Positions 24,119 through 36,771 are shown, counted from the first letter of the stretch. The stretch: 64,000 nt of DNA from Ceratopteris richardii (GCA_020310875.1 CM035431.1:16051267-16115266); one strand, 5' to 3'. A program made the numbers and translations. The notes: generated by a model from the letters alone, not told the origin.

Positions 24119-27100
24119 TCATTTCTCCTTGATTTCTTGCAACCCAATCATCAATTTGAACCTCTTCATCTTTGTTCCATCCAATGGCTTTGTGAGTATA
24201 TCTGCACATTGTAAATGAGTTGATATATAGGATCGTTGAATATCCTTGCTAAGAAATTTCTCCCTTACATAATGATAGTGCACTTCAATGTGCTTAGTCC
24301 TTGCATGATATATAGGATTAGTAGCCAACTGAAGTGAGCTACTGTTGTCTCCAAAGATTATTGGAGTGTAAGAGTGTATCTCCAAGTCTACATATAGTTG
24401 CTTAAGCCACATAGCTTCTTGAGTTGCATTGGCAAAACCTCTATATTCTGCTTCTATGGAAGATAAGGCCACAGTTGGTTGCTTCTTAGATGACCATGAT
24501 ATAAGCTTTGAACCTACAAAGTATAGGTACCCTAAAGTGTTCCTCCTATCATCCTTGGAGCGCCAACCCAATCTGCATCAAAATACATCTTTATATCTAT
24601 GTCAAATGTCAAGGGATAAAAAAACCCTTCATTTATTGTACCCATTAGATACTTAAGCACCCTTTTTTCAGCTTCCATATGAGGCTTCCTTGGTGCATGC
24701 ATAAACTAAATCAATGTGCTTACTCCATAAGCAATGTTTACTCTTGTTAGAGTAGCATAATTGAGACTTCCAACTAGTTGTTGATAACATGTAACATCAT
24801 CAAGTAGTTCTCCTTCATGAGAACTCAATTTATGGTTGAGTTCCATAGGAGTACCTACAATTTTAGTGTTCTCCATCTTGAGTTTTACCAACATATCATG
24901 TATGTACTTCCTTTGAATGATAAATATACCAGAATCCCTGTATACAAGCTCTAAGCCAAGAAATTAGGTTAATAAACCAAGATCACTGATTTTAAATTCG
25001 TCCATTAGTTGAGCCTTGACCTGCTTGATGCCATTAGCATCATTCCCTCTAATAATGATGTCATCTTCATAGACAAATAAGTAGATAACTTCTCATTTGT
25101 TCTTCTTAACAAATAAAGAAAATTATGCCTTACTTGCCACAAAGCCTTGATCCTGCAAATAAGTAACAAGCCTATGGTTCCAAGCTCTAGGAGCTTGCTT
25201 GAGACCATAGAGTGCCTTTATTAGCTTGCATACATAATCTGTTTTATCTTCATCTTCAAAACCTAGTGGTTGTGCCATCTACACTTCTTCTGATATCCAT
25301 CCATTTAAGAATGCATTCTTGACATCTTACTGATATAGATTCCAATTTTTAGAAGCAAAAACACCTATAAAAACCCTAATTGTTGGCATCTTTGCTACAG
25401 GTGAAAAAGTTTCTTCATAGTCCACTCCATGAGTTTGGGCAAATCCTTTGCCATCAATCTTGCCATGTACCTGTTTATAGAGCCATCTGAGTTCTTTTTG
25501 GTTTTGTATATCCACATGGATCCAATTACCTTAATCCCTGGCTTCTTGGGAACTAGATCTCAAGTATGGTTTTCTTTAAGTGCTTCTACTTCTACTTGCA
25601 TGGCTTCTCTCCATTCTTTCTTCTTCCTAGCCTCTTCAAATGAAGAAGTCTCTTCTTCCATAGAGTCTTTACTGATATACACAGAATGCTTGGTGACTAA
25701 TGATGTATCATATCCATACCTTATGGGCTTTTTGCTTTCTCTTTGTGATCTCCTTAGTGCCCGATTTGAAGACTCTCGTATGTCTTCTAATTGCTTGAGT
25801 TTGATCTTGCCTCTTGACTTCCAAGCTTTGAAGTCAATTTGTTCTTTATCCTTTGAGTTGATATCTTTTGCTAAGTGTTGATCTTCTTAAGAGAGGGTTG
25901 GAAAATCATTTTCCAAATCATATGGTAACTTGACTCTCCTGCAATCATCTTCAAACCATGAATTATTTTCATCAAACACTACATCCCTACTAACTATAAA
26001 TGCTTTGTTAGTGGGATTGTATAGCCTATACCCCTTTTGATTCTGATCATACCCAATAAATATACATTTCTCAGCTTTAGGGTCAAGCTTCCCTCTAATT
26101 TGTGAAGGAATCTGTGCATAAGCAATGCAACCAAATATTTTGCAATGGTTCAATGGGGGTCTCCTGCCATTCCATGTGTCATAGGGTGTCATACCATCCA
26201 AGGATTTGGATGGGAGCCTATTGACCAAGTAGGTGGCTATGGAAATAGCCTCTACCCATAGATAATTAGGTAACTTCCTCGCATTCAACATAGACCTAGC
26301 AGCTTCAACAATTAACCTATTCCTTCTCTCTGCCACTCCATTCAATTCAGGAGTGTATCTTGTTTTTACTTCCTTCTTTATGCCTCTATCTTGTAGAAAT
26401 GAATCAAATTCATGTGAAAAATACTCACGACCTCTATTAGATCTGATCCTTATCAAGCTCCTTCCTGTTTGGTTTTCAACTAGTGCTAAGTACTTTTTGA
26501 AACATGTAAATACCTAATCCTTATGCTCATGTAATAAAGGATTTTCCATCTACTATAGTCATCAATAAATGAAACATAGTACCTTGAACCTAAGATTGAA
26601 AGATCTTTGCTAGGGCCCCACACATCAGTGTGCACAAGCTCTAGATAGTCTTCATGAATGTATCCCTTTCTGTTGAATGGTTGCCTATGAGCTTTGCCAA
26701 AATTGGCATGCTCCACGTTTGTATATCGTATGTTGCTTGGTCACATTGGGAATGCGAAGCACACTTTGATCCCTGCATATTTGCGTCAAAGTTCTTTCTC
26801 CTATCTGTCCTAGCCTTTTGTGCCATATTTCTAATTCAGATAAGGTTTGATCTCTATAATTCAATAGTGCTATATTCTTTGTATCTTCAATCTCAAATGT
26901 GAATAATCTACTAGACTTCTCACCTTTAACAATCCTTTTGAAGCCTTGTTGGGGGTCTTCCACATATGCTCCATGCTTAGTGAATCTGACCTGTAAACCT
27001 TTCTCAACAATCTGCCCAACACTAATAAGGTTTTTGGTTATAGTTGGTACATACAAAACTTTACTCAAAAGGTTCATGCTACCATCAGATTTTTGACATT

Positions 27101-27956
27101 TCCAATCTGCTTGGCTGAATGTTTAGTATCATCACCTCTTTGTACTTCATGCTTCCCTTTGGGTTCTTCAAGATGAGATAATAGAGCTACATTTGGTTGT
27201 ACTTGCCTCCACCATTGTTGTATCTGCCTCTTGATTGCACATAGCTACCTCTATGGAAGCCTCTTTCCCTTTGATTCCTTGTACTATTGAAGCATTCTTC
27301 TGTGGTGGGGCTATTAAGACCACAAATGTTGCAAGGTGAATTGTTGTAGGGTCTCCCCCTACCTTGCTTTCCTCCTCTGCCCCTTCCTCTAGCACCTCTT
27401 CCTCTTCCTACATAATTAGGTTGAGAGGTACTAGACTCTTCTTCATGCTTCTTGCTTTTACATTTATCCTTAGCTTTATTCTTATCTGTATAAAGGGCAA
27501 AAGATTGATTACCTCTAGAGTTGTCACCATTCTTATTGAGCTTTGCCTCATGGGTGAAGAGTTGCCCCATCAAAGTGTTGAGGTTAGGTATTTGTATATC
27601 CATGTAGAGGTCCATTGCTGTGGTGAAGGACTCCCACTTGTCATCAACCCATTAATGATTTGTCTCACTATGTGTTCTTCTTATATCTCCTCTCCAATGA
27701 TTGCAAGCTAGTGAGCCACATCTTTCATCTTGGTTACATAATCAACCACTCCTTGCTTTGTTTGTTTCTTTAAAGTTGTAAATTCCATCCATAATTGATT
27801 CTTCCCAGTTCTTGTATTTGAGGAGAAATATGATGAGAGTACTTCCCAAGTCTCTTGGGAGGTGTTGCAATTCCTAATATGTGGTAACAAGAAATCAGAG
27901 ATTGAGTTTAGTAGATATGACCTGGCAAGAGCATCCTTTGCACACCATGCGGTCAA
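24119..27956 (-). pseudogene. Broken gag-pol of copia K
   Basis: Minus-strand relics in order: gag C-terminal two thirds (27956-27180) with a zinc knuckle near 27290-27335 whose histidine is proline (CNICGLNSPTTEEC); the PR core is deleted or lost, and the frame resumes in the pre-integrase part (27077-26685); IN 26716-25887, with RSNRGREYFSHEF where relatives have a GGGEY block, and NGVAERRN; RT about 25560-24900; RNase H 24571-24119 with the normal ending LQEIKEK. Many stops. Confidence 0.88.
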
Positions 27957-27957
27957 C

Positions 27958-28045
27958 CTTTTGAAGCCTTGTACAAGTTATGCCAATAAATCAAGCACCA
28001 GCTAATTAATCAAATATGTAGGCTTGGTTTTCATTGCACCAAAAC
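27958..28045 (-). repeat. Stub of the 5' LTR of K
   Basis: Matches the last 85 bases of the K 3' LTR (compare 24005-24088). It is fused directly to gag sequence at 27957, so the PBS and most of the LTR were deleted. Confidence 0.85.
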
Positions 28046-28046
28046 A

Positions 28047-28610
28047 TTTGGAGACATGAGTTCTCTATGTGTACATAATCATTTGCTCCACTTTAACTTG
28101 GTATAGTTAGAGTGAATTGTCTACTATCTGGGTATCAAGTTTCATTAATTTTGATTCAGCCAAGGTTGAGATATGAAGTGAGAAAAATGAATTTGTCTGC
28201 AAATCTTCTTATTCTTCAAATGTTGGGATGACCCCCCTAAGCTGCTTAACTCATTTCTTAGTATATGGTGCCTCTAAATTCATGAAATAAATTGCTACAG
28301 TTAGCTATACCCTTGAATTAGATGTGTGCAAAAGCTCTCTAGTCAATTCATACCAAATTGTGAGCTTTGAGCAATATAGTGAGCATTTCCATTCCCAAAA
28401 TAGAAGGTTTTCTCAAATTCCTTGCATATGCAAGTTATTTGTTTTGATGCAAACTTTTTTTTATGATGTTCGAATAGTTAGTGGTTGTAATTTCATTAAT
28501 GTGAAGCCAAAGGAATCAACTAAGCATCGCTAGAGTCAACTTGGCAGGTATAGAGCAGGTCTTATGCAACACCACCTCATCTCTAGAACACACCTATCCA
28601 TCTCCTCACA
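28047..28610 (+). repeat. 3' LTR of I, right part
   Basis: Continues the I LTR from the equivalent of 11380 to its end at CTCCTCACA (28610), followed by the target copy acata (28611-28615). Confidence 0.92.
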
Positions 28611-28615
28611 ACATA

Positions 28616-29095
28616 GAAGCTCAAGCACAAGAAGATACACAAGAAATAAGAAAGGAATTCCAATTCGACTAGTTAGTTCTCCATTATGGAAAAACGTCTT
28701 TACAAATTATTCACAAATTGACTTATATACATGTTCCCTAAGTTTGGTCCTTTCACACAACAGATGGGTAATTTTTATATAAATCTCTAAGATCCTAATA
28801 TTGTACAAGGATTTTGTTACAATTTGGTGGGTTCCTTCTTCTCCCTTGTTCTCCTTTGTGTGTTTGTAGCTAAAAAATACCCTTGTTTCTATAAAAAATG
28901 CACCTCACAATACTCTGGTGGTGTTGTTTCTCCCCATGTGAGTGATCATGCATGAAATTGATACAAGCGATTCCGTGTACTGTTAATACACGAAAACTGT
29001 GTTTTTCTGAGATCAAACTTTCACATCATAGTGCGACAGTCTTCAAGCAGAAGTGTTGCTTGTAGTGGTTCGCAGTGTTGTGTATTGTTGCAGAA
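28616..29095. other. Unassigned stretch before copia L
   Basis: No open frame of note. It does not match the L 3' LTR, so a normal 5' LTR for L is not visible here. A poor PBS-like string (TTGATACAAGC) lies near 28959. The last part is probably the L leader. Confidence 0.4.
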
Positions 29096-32000
29096 ATGGC
29101 AAGCGCAGTTGGAATGATTCAGCTTATGAGCGATAAGCTAGACAAGAACAACTTCCATGCTTGGAGATTCAGAATGACAAATTTGTTGATGGGAAAAGGC
29201 TATTGGAAGTACATCACAAGAGAGAACGAAAATGGTCCACAATTACCAGAGAGGAATTGGACTGCATAATAGATACGAGCATATGAGGAATGGAATCAAG
29301 GAGCACAAAAGGTAATGTATTGGCTATCTTTTAGCATACACGATAGCATGATTGGGCACATACAAGATGCCAAGACTCTGAAGAGTCTTGGAACAGTTTG
29401 GTCACATTGTATGAGACCAATACAAAGGCATGGAAATTGCAACTCAAGAACGAGCTACATGCCTTGGAGAAAAAGAGCATGTCGATAAGTGACTATACCC
29501 TAAAAATCAAAAGCATATGTGAGTCACTTGCATCTATTGGAGTAAATGTAGATGATGATGATAAGGTGGAAGTATGCCTTCGTGGTTTAGGAGTTGCATA
29601 TAAGCAGTTCAGAACTTCTATACAGACCAGGGAAAATATTCCAAATTTTGCTGATCTCGTATCTATGCTGATTATTGAAGAAAAGAATCTTGGTGAGGAT
29701 TCGAACTCCCAAGGAAAGCCCAGTTCTAAGCAGGTATTCTACTCTGGCAGAGGAAGAGGAAGATGTAGAGGTTTCGGAAGTGGAAGAGGAAACAGTAACC
29801 AAGACCAAGGTTAACAACAGAATCATGCAGGAGGAAGAGGACAGTTTCGAGGCAGGGGGAGCCAAAGAGGTCGCAGAAATTTCCAAAGAAATGCTTCAGG
29901 TAATGATAGTAAAGGATGCTGGAATCGTAGTAAACCTAGACACTTTGAACATGATTGCCGGTTGAAGAATCAAAATAGCAAAAGGCAGCAAAACATCTAT
30001 GCATCCACAAGTGCAGATGATATTGAGAAGTTGTTTACGGTTCAACATCACATGATGAATACGATGTCTGCTAGTGTTTCAAAATCGAATGATAATGTTT
30101 GGTATGTTGATTCAGGTGCTTCAAATCACATGACCAGTCATGCGGAATGGTTTAGTACTTTGCAAAAATTGCCAGTTCCTGGATATGTTGAAACATGTGA
30201 TGACACATCACATCCTATTGAGCATACAGGAAACATAGCACTATCTATGGAGGATGGAAAGGTAAAACATCTTGCTGATGTGCTGCATGTTCCAAATATA
30301 ACAAAGAATCTGGATTCTGTTGGACAAATGTTTGACCAGGGATTACAAGTCAGGTTCAATGCTGATGGATTATATGTAGACGAGTACAAGCAGGATGGAC
30401 GATTGGTTGCTAAAGGAAACATAGTGGGTAGGATGTTCACTTTAAATGTGAAGATTCCTGAAATGAACGCATCCATGTTTGCAAAAGGTGCAGGAGTTAT
30501 TGTTGATCTAGAGATCTTGCACAAATGAATTGGACATGCAAATCTGCAAAGGCTGAAACTGATGCAGTCAAAGGAGATTGTCCATGGACTACCAAATTTC
30601 AAAGTTGCAGAAATTCAAAAGGTATGTGTAGCATGTCAATTTGGTAAACAGTCAAGAGCATCATTTCCACATGACAAACATGTTAGTGAGAATGTACTAG
30701 AAGTAGTACATACAGATGTTTGGGGTCCAACAAAGACCACATCTATGGGTGGTTGCAGGTTTTATGTTACTTTCATTGATGAACATACACACAAAGTATG
30801 GGTATATTTCATGAAAGAGAAGCGCGAGGTTTTCACTCACTTCTGGAATTTTAAAGCTATGGTGGAAAAGCAAGGAAGTACATTCATACATTAAGATCTG
30901 ATGGAGGAGGTGAATACATGTCAAATGAGTTAAGCAGTTTTCTAAAAAATCATGGAATTCGACGCCAATTTTCATGCAGGTACACACCACAACAGAATGG
31001 CGCTATTGAACGCAAAAATAGACATATTGCAGAAATAGCAAGAGCATTGATTGCTGAGAAGAATATGCCTCATTGTTATTGGGTAAAAGCTATGCATACT
31101 GTTGTATACATCATGAACAGAACTCCGACTGGTGATATACATCAAGATACACCTGAAGAGAAATTTACAGGTAAAAAGCCAAACTTATCACATTTGAAAG
31201 TTTTTGGTTGTATTGCATATGTACATGTTCTAGATGAGTTGAGGAGGAAGCTTGATCTGAAAGCAGAAAAATGTGTCTTCATTGGATACTCCCTTGAGCA
31301 AAAAGGGTACAAATGTTATAACCCACTCACACGACACGTGAAGGTGAGCAGAGATGTGGTATTTGATGAAATGTCAAGCTTCTATGCAAATGCCAAAGAA
31401 GGACTGAATCTTGAACCAAATGACAAAGAAAATGATGAAAAATCAAGTGCAGAATCTCAAGTTTTGAGTGGACCGGATGCATCACCAAGCAATAGTTCCA
31501 ACTCAAATCCATGGAGTGGAAGATTGCGTGGAAATTTTAGTCCAAAAAATTCATCAAATACATCCAAGAAAGGTAAAGAAAAGCTTTCTGCTCGTAGTAA
31601 AACATGTCGAGGTTTTGAAGATGTTGATGGAGATTCAAGCGGTTCAGAAAAGAGTCTTGATGAGGAACTTGGATTGCCCTCTGTGAAGACTCTAGGAGTA
31701 AGAAGGGCACATGCAGATGATACAAGGAGAAGTGACCTAGGACCAAGAAGATCTGGGAGGATGCGGAATTCAATGCAACGATTGATGTATGACAGTTAAA
31801 TGGCTCGTCATTGTGTGTACATGACAAAGATAATACAAGATGTTGAACCATCTTGCTTTGAAGAAGCAATTGGAATTGTAGATTGGGAAAAATCTATGGA
31901 CGAGGAGATGGCTGCACTTTATGGAAATGATACACGGTAACTGGTTCCATTTCCGCAAGGAAAGAAACCCATAGGCTACAAATGGGTTTACAAGGTAAAG

Positions 32001-33330
32001 TGTAATGCTGATGGTAGCATAAGCAGCTATAAAGCCCGATTGGTAGCTAAAGAATATGCACAAAAAGATGGCATTGATTATGAGGAAACATTCAGCCCTG
32101 TAGCTAAAATGTCTACTTTTAGAACACTTATTGCATTATCTACAACAAAAGGATGGACTTTGCATCAGATGGATGTGAAGAATGCTTTCCTACATGGTGA
32201 GTTACAAAAAGAAGCATATATGGACCAGCCACAAGGATATGAAGATTCAAAGCATCCAGAATATGTTTGCAGGTTGCAAAAGGCTTTGTATGGGCTGAAG
32301 CAAGCCCCTCGTGCATGGCATGCAAGGATTGTTGATTACTTAACCAGCATTGGGTTTTCTATGTGTGATGTGGATCACTCACTATATGCAATGAAGGTTG
32401 ATGATGGCATCACTATTGTGGCTATTTATGTTGATGACCTAATTGTAGGTGGTGATAATGAAGGAAGCATCAAAGAGGTAAAGAAACTTCTTATGCAGGA
32501 ATTTGACATGAAAGATCGTGGAGTGTTGTGCTATTTCTTAGGCATCGAGTTTATACATACAGAAACAGGTATATGGATGTCGCAAAGGCAATATGCCTTT
32601 AATATGCTGCAAAAGTATGGTATGGCTGATTGTAAGCCAATTTCTATGCCATTAGATCAGAAGTTGAAGTCAGACACTACATCAGGTGAAGCATTGGAAA
32701 ATGCTACTATGTACATGGAAATTGTGGGAAGTCTTATATATCTCACAATTACAAGGCCTGATCTAAGTTATACTGTTGGACTTGAAAGTCAGTTTATGTA
32801 GGATCCCAGGAAGCCACATTTGGATGCTCTGAGGCGCACTCTATGTTATGTGAGTGCCACTTTGGATTATGCATTGTTTTATGAGGCTGGTGTAGATTTG
32901 CAGGTTTATGGATACACCGATGCCGATTCGGCTAGTACCATTCCAGATAGAAGATCCACTAGTGGTTTTCTATTCTCACTTGTGAGTGCAGTTGTTACAT
33001 GGAGCAGTAAGAAGCAACCCACTGTTGCTTTGTCGAGTACAGAAGCTGAGTATAGAGGTGCTGCAATGGCAGCATGTGAGGCACCATGGCTGGAGATGCT
33101 ACTTGCAAATTTAGGTGTGTAACTGCAAAAGCCTATCACCATTTATTGTGATAATCTTAGCAGCATACAGTTAGCACGGAACCCTGTTTTCCATGCTAGA
33201 TCAAAGCATATGGAGGAACATTATCACTTCATAAGAGAGAAGGTATTAGCAAGTGATATTGATCTTGTTTATGTGAGAACAGATGAGCAGGTTGTTGATA
33301 TCTTCACCAAAGCACTTGGAGCTGAGTAGT
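29096..33330 (+). pseudogene. gag-pol of copia L with scattered lesions
   Basis: ATG 29096 (MASAVGMIQLMSDKLDKNNFHAW). Gag runs to about 29970. The knuckle near 29918-29960 reads CWNRSKPRHFEHDC, so the second cysteine is arginine. PR has WYVDSGASNHMTS near 30100. IN: LHK then a stop where the first zinc histidine is expected, CVACQFGK, HTDVWGP, a GGGEYMSNE block, NGAIERKN. RT 31930-32600: [27 protein letters not shown] near 32430. RNase H 32780-33330: YTDADSA, STEAEYRGA. Stops at about 29270, 30528, 30894, 31799, 31940, 32801 and 33122, plus frameshifts. Confidence 0.9.
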
Positions 33331-33377
33331 TGAAGAAGTTTCGGGACATGCTTGGATTACAGGATATGGCGTTGAGC

Positions 33378-33770
33378 TTGAGGGGGAGTGTTGAGATATC
33401 AAGATCAACATGTGATGATCCAAGATGACACGTACTAGTTTTTCGTTTCTCTGACATGTATAGTGGTCACGCCGGTATATGTCAGAGATACTTAATTGAG
33501 CTGTATTAGATTTATCTACCGAGAGTGATGGCACATTTGTTCCTTGCCAGCTCACTCATTCTCGAACATTAGGTCTTTCCTTATGTGGTGATCTTTATAT
33601 ATTGCACTTGTTGTATTCTTTTTTTTAGGTCACTCTTGTACATTCCTTTTTATGTAATAGAAGAAGAAGAAGAAGAAGATCATTCTTCCTTGCCTCAATC
33701 TATGTGTGTGCTTCTCCTTGAGAGTGAGAGTGTGTGTGTGAGCCTCTTCCTTATCTCCTTCCTCGTGACA
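33378..33770 (+). repeat. Polypurine tract and 3' LTR of L
   Basis: The tract TTGAGGGGGAG ends at 33388. The LTR 33389-33770 starts TGTTGAGATATC and ends CTCGTGACA. It holds an AAG run (33657-33679). The right end is judged from the CA terminus and from the start of unrelated integrase sequence at 33771; there is no second copy in the window to confirm it. Confidence 0.78.
33657..33679 (+). repeat. AAG microsatellite
   Basis: Seven or so GAA/AAG triplets within the L 3' LTR. Confidence 0.9.
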
Positions 33771-33941
33771 AAGAATACTCTATTTTGAATAGTTGTATTC
33801 ATCCTTTCAGCTACACCATTGTGTATTGGGGTATAAGGAGCTGTAAACTCTCTACAAATTCCTATAGATTGATAGAAAATGTTGGATTCATGTGAAGTAT
33901 ACTAACCCCCATTATCAAAACGTAAATCTTTAAGATTAGTT
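33771..33941 (-). pseudogene. Copia integrase scrap
   Basis: On the minus strand the frame reads LRFDNGG, a stop, YTSHE, then APYTPIHNGVAERMNTTI. These are the second Asp and the Glu blocks of a copia integrase core, closest in wording to element G. Cut on the left by L and on the right by the LTR-like block at 33942. Confidence 0.8.
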
Positions 33942-35350
33942 TGTTGGAAATTTAGTGGGCCCTTTACTAATACCACAGGTCCAAGGTTCCATAGATCTAG
34001 CATCTACAACACATATTCCAGCAATCTTCCAATATTGACAAGACAAGAACATACCACACTTAATCATACAAATGATGAGACAAAGATAGAGAAAGATTAG
34101 ACAACATGTGTAAAGTGTTACGTAAGCCACTGCTTACTCACACTATCATATATACAAATGTCAAATTAAAATGTGGGAGTCAAAATCTCAACCACTCTAT
34201 GTGAACAAAAATAGATGGATGCATGAATGTACAAATGTAACAAACATATTCAGATGTATGGACAGAAGTCTGAATATATATGAGATGTGTGACCTAATAG
34301 GTTGTAGAAGAGTGAATATGAGTGATAGAAAGAGGAAGGATCAATCTAAAACTGATAATCAGCAAACCCTCATCTGAACTTAGGCTATGGAAGACCCTAA
34401 ATCAGATATGTGTGTGAAAAGATCACATATTTACAAAAGTAGCAAAGAATGCTAACAAGTTTGCTGTTAGAAATCCTCAAACTCATATGAATATACCTTC
34501 TCAAACATCGCATCCAAATATGCATAAAGCATACATGTATTGATTCTCTTGTACCTATGCCGAATAGGACTCCTCCTAATATGGATGCCACTGCCTCCAT
34601 AAACTCCAAGTAGTATCTGTGTGCATAAAGAGAATATGTACCTGAATTCTTAACATAAGATGCAAATATTATGTTAACCACCATTCAATGTCTTTTGAAG
34701 TAACCCGAAATCTTCATGTAGAAGACAATCTTCAAATACATCATGTGAATGGCCGATCCACACCACCAAGCTGTTGATAGGTAAGTCCTCTCCATAAACA
34801 AGAGTGTGAGCACACTCTTCTTCTTCAAGAAGAACTCCATAGCCGCTCCTCAACATGATCGAAGATAGTAGCATGGTTGCCCCATGTGCTAGAAGCACCA
34901 CCTCTATTGAGGTAACAAAGCTTCCAAAGCTTGTGTTGAAATAGGTGTTGGATATCTCAACAATGAGCTAATGGCTTCTTATATAGTATTTGTGTCTCTT
35001 CCAAAAGCATTAATAAAGCACGATCTCAAAAATGCACGTGAACGTTGATCGTTTCAAAATCCTAATCGGGCATACCAACATCCGTCGCCATTTTGTCGCG
35101 TTTGTGTGCTTTTATCTAAACACATATGAGCAAAAGAATCTTTCATGCTGTTGTGCGAGATGCCGACCGTAGGACTCAAACTCGGGTCGATTCTTTGGGA
35201 GGAAATCATTGTATCCAACATGCTAAGCACTTTTCCTTGTAGATGTACTAAAACAAAAGCTACTCATGCTATGAACTGTGAGCCAGATGGACCAATGAAA
35301 CATTGAATGGACCAATGGAATATTGTACCTATATGATCTTGCTTCCAACA
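33942..35350 (-). repeat. LTR-like block bounded by TGTTGGAA and TTCCAACA
   Basis: A 1409-bp stretch with no gag-pol coding and 8-bp inverted ends typical of LTRs. To the right, TCCTCCTAGC could be a weak minus-strand polypurine tract. Flanking 5-mers (tagtt, atcct) do not match, so it is not a simple solo LTR. No second copy lies in the window. Confidence 0.5.
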
Positions 35351-35369
35351 ATCCTCCTAGCAATGTCAG

Positions 35370-35858
35370 ATTGGTACAAAGTGAATTGGATATGTATCTT
35401 CATTCATCTGCAAAGTTCAAAATCTTCAAACTAGTACTTAGCATAGGCAATTGGAAGATCCATATTACCTTCGCCCGTAGGTTGTGCTAGCACACATCCA
35501 ATGGCATAATTAGAGGCATCCACATGGACATGAAAGGGCTTGTTCCAATCTAGTGTCGTCAAGATTGGTGCTGAACATAATCATTGTTTAAGCTCATTGA
35601 AAGATTTCTCACTCTCATCCATCCACTCAAAGTTAGTCAAAAGAGCATACAGAGGCTTTGCGATGACGGCATACATATGAATAAATCGGCGATAATAGCC
35701 ACAATGCCCCATGAAAGCCTGTACCTCCTTGACATTCCTTGGCCTAGGTAGTTCTGCAATGGCTCTCACTTTCTCCCCATCCGTGGATATGCCATTCTTT
35801 GACACTATGTGTCCTAGAATCTTGCCTTGCCTGACCATGAAAACACAAACACTCACTC
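35370..35858 (-). pseudogene. Gypsy RT-RNase H fragment of N
   Basis: Minus-strand frame reading GKILGHIVSKNGIST, VKEVQAFMGHCGYYRRFI, AKPLYALL, then after one stop KPFHVHVDASNYAIGCVLAQ. These are the end of Ty3/gypsy RT and the start of its RNase H (HVDAS). Integrase is absent; the sequence ends against the LTR-like block. Confidence 0.9.
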
Positions 35859-36252
35859 TTGCCTTGAATGCCTTTCGATGCTCTTAGTGGACCTGTAAAA
35901 GTTCCAAAGTTAGCTTAAGAGTTAAATTCAATTGACACAATGGACCAGTTTCCTTCATGTAACGCACAGACCACATTGCCTTTTGCCTTTATGGAAAACA
36001 CTCCTAAAAATCCCTCAGTTTTCCTACCCCAAGGTATGAGCCTAAGATCACTCCGAACGGATTTTGTATGAGGAAGTTATGACTGTTTAGGGTTCTGGGG
36101 TTAAAACAGGGTTCAAACATGCTATCAGACAAACAGGATTTTTCTCAAATTACTAGTGTAGGGACTCACAAAGTGCTAATCACTTGATAAGTATGCCCAA
36201 AATTAACCCAGAATTTGGAAATAAAAACCCTAAAAATTTAGCCAAAAATGCC

Positions 36253-36672
36253 TATCAATCACGATCGACAGGTCTGTCAATCGAGATTGATAGAGGTGTC
36301 CGTCGGGGCCTGTTAGATGTAATCGACACGTCAGCCATGATTGACTGTGTCAATCGGGATCGCAGTCGTGAGGTCTGTCAATCGCGATTGATGGTGTCAA
36401 TCGTGATCGACACGTTTTCCGCAAAATCCGACATAATTTCAATCAATCAGGGTTGTGTCCGTCACGATGGACACGTGGGTACGCGAATTCTAGTGTCAAT
36501 TTTGAAATTTTAGTCAGTCACGACCGACGGTGTCGATCCCGATTGACTGAGTCCTATGTGGCAGTCCGTCGTGGTCTATTGGCCGTGATTGACAGAGTTT
36601 GTCGGTCGCGATTCATAGTGTCTGTCGAGCATGGCTATCAATCACGATCGACAGTGTCGGTCAAGATTGACA
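36253..36672 (-). repeat. Palindromic repeat array in the leader of N
   Basis: Repeated variants of the self-complementary 16-mer GTCAATCGCGATTGAC and its halves (caatc, gattg, gatcgac, gtcgatc). Spacing is irregular. No protein signal. It lies between PBS and coding region on the minus strand, as in M. Confidence 0.88.
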
Positions 36673-36771
36673 GGTAATTACGGAATTTTTTTACTGTGAT
36701 TTGTGATTTAGAATGTGCTCATCATGCTTGTTATAGTGATGCACTTTGTTTTACCAAATGCTGAAAATTTT

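Larger units (their letters stand above)
16670..28045 (-). mobile_element. Copia element K, nested in I and host of J
   Basis: A minus-strand copia of the same family as I and J, inserted in the 3' LTR of I. Left end TGTTGGAGGAG at 16670; 3' LTR 16670-17317 plus 23684-24088, split by J; polypurine tract 24089-24103; coding relics 24119-27956; a stub of the 5' LTR at 27958-28045. The flanks atttt (16665-16669) and atttg (28046-28050) look like a once-identical target duplication with one change. The N-terminal part of gag, the PBS and most of the 5' LTR are deleted at 27957. Confidence 0.88.
10938..28610 (+). mobile_element. Copia element I, outermost of a three-deep nest
   Basis: A Ty1/copia element of a second family, plus strand. 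5' LTR 10938-11941, PBS, gag-pol relics to 16156, polypurine tract 16174-16187, 3' LTR starting 16188. The 3' LTR is broken at 16669 by element K and resumes at about 28047, ending at 28610. The target duplication acata occurs at 10933-10937 and again at 28611-28615, which fixes both ends across 17.7 kb. The coding region has many stops and the LTRs are clearly diverged, so it is the oldest layer. Confidence 0.93.
29096..33770 (+). mobile_element. Copia element L, 5' LTR not found
   Basis: A third copia family, plus strand. It has gag, PR, IN, RT, RNase H, polypurine tract TTGAGGGGGAG (33378-33388) and a 382-bp 3' LTR. The matching 5' LTR is absent or replaced. Fairly young by its small number of lesions, but not autonomous. 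Confidence 0.88.

Noticed and set aside
33942..35350. A solo LTR in a copia integrase
   Set aside because: Flanking five bases differ (tagtt, atcct), and the right neighbour is gypsy RNase H, not the same integrase.
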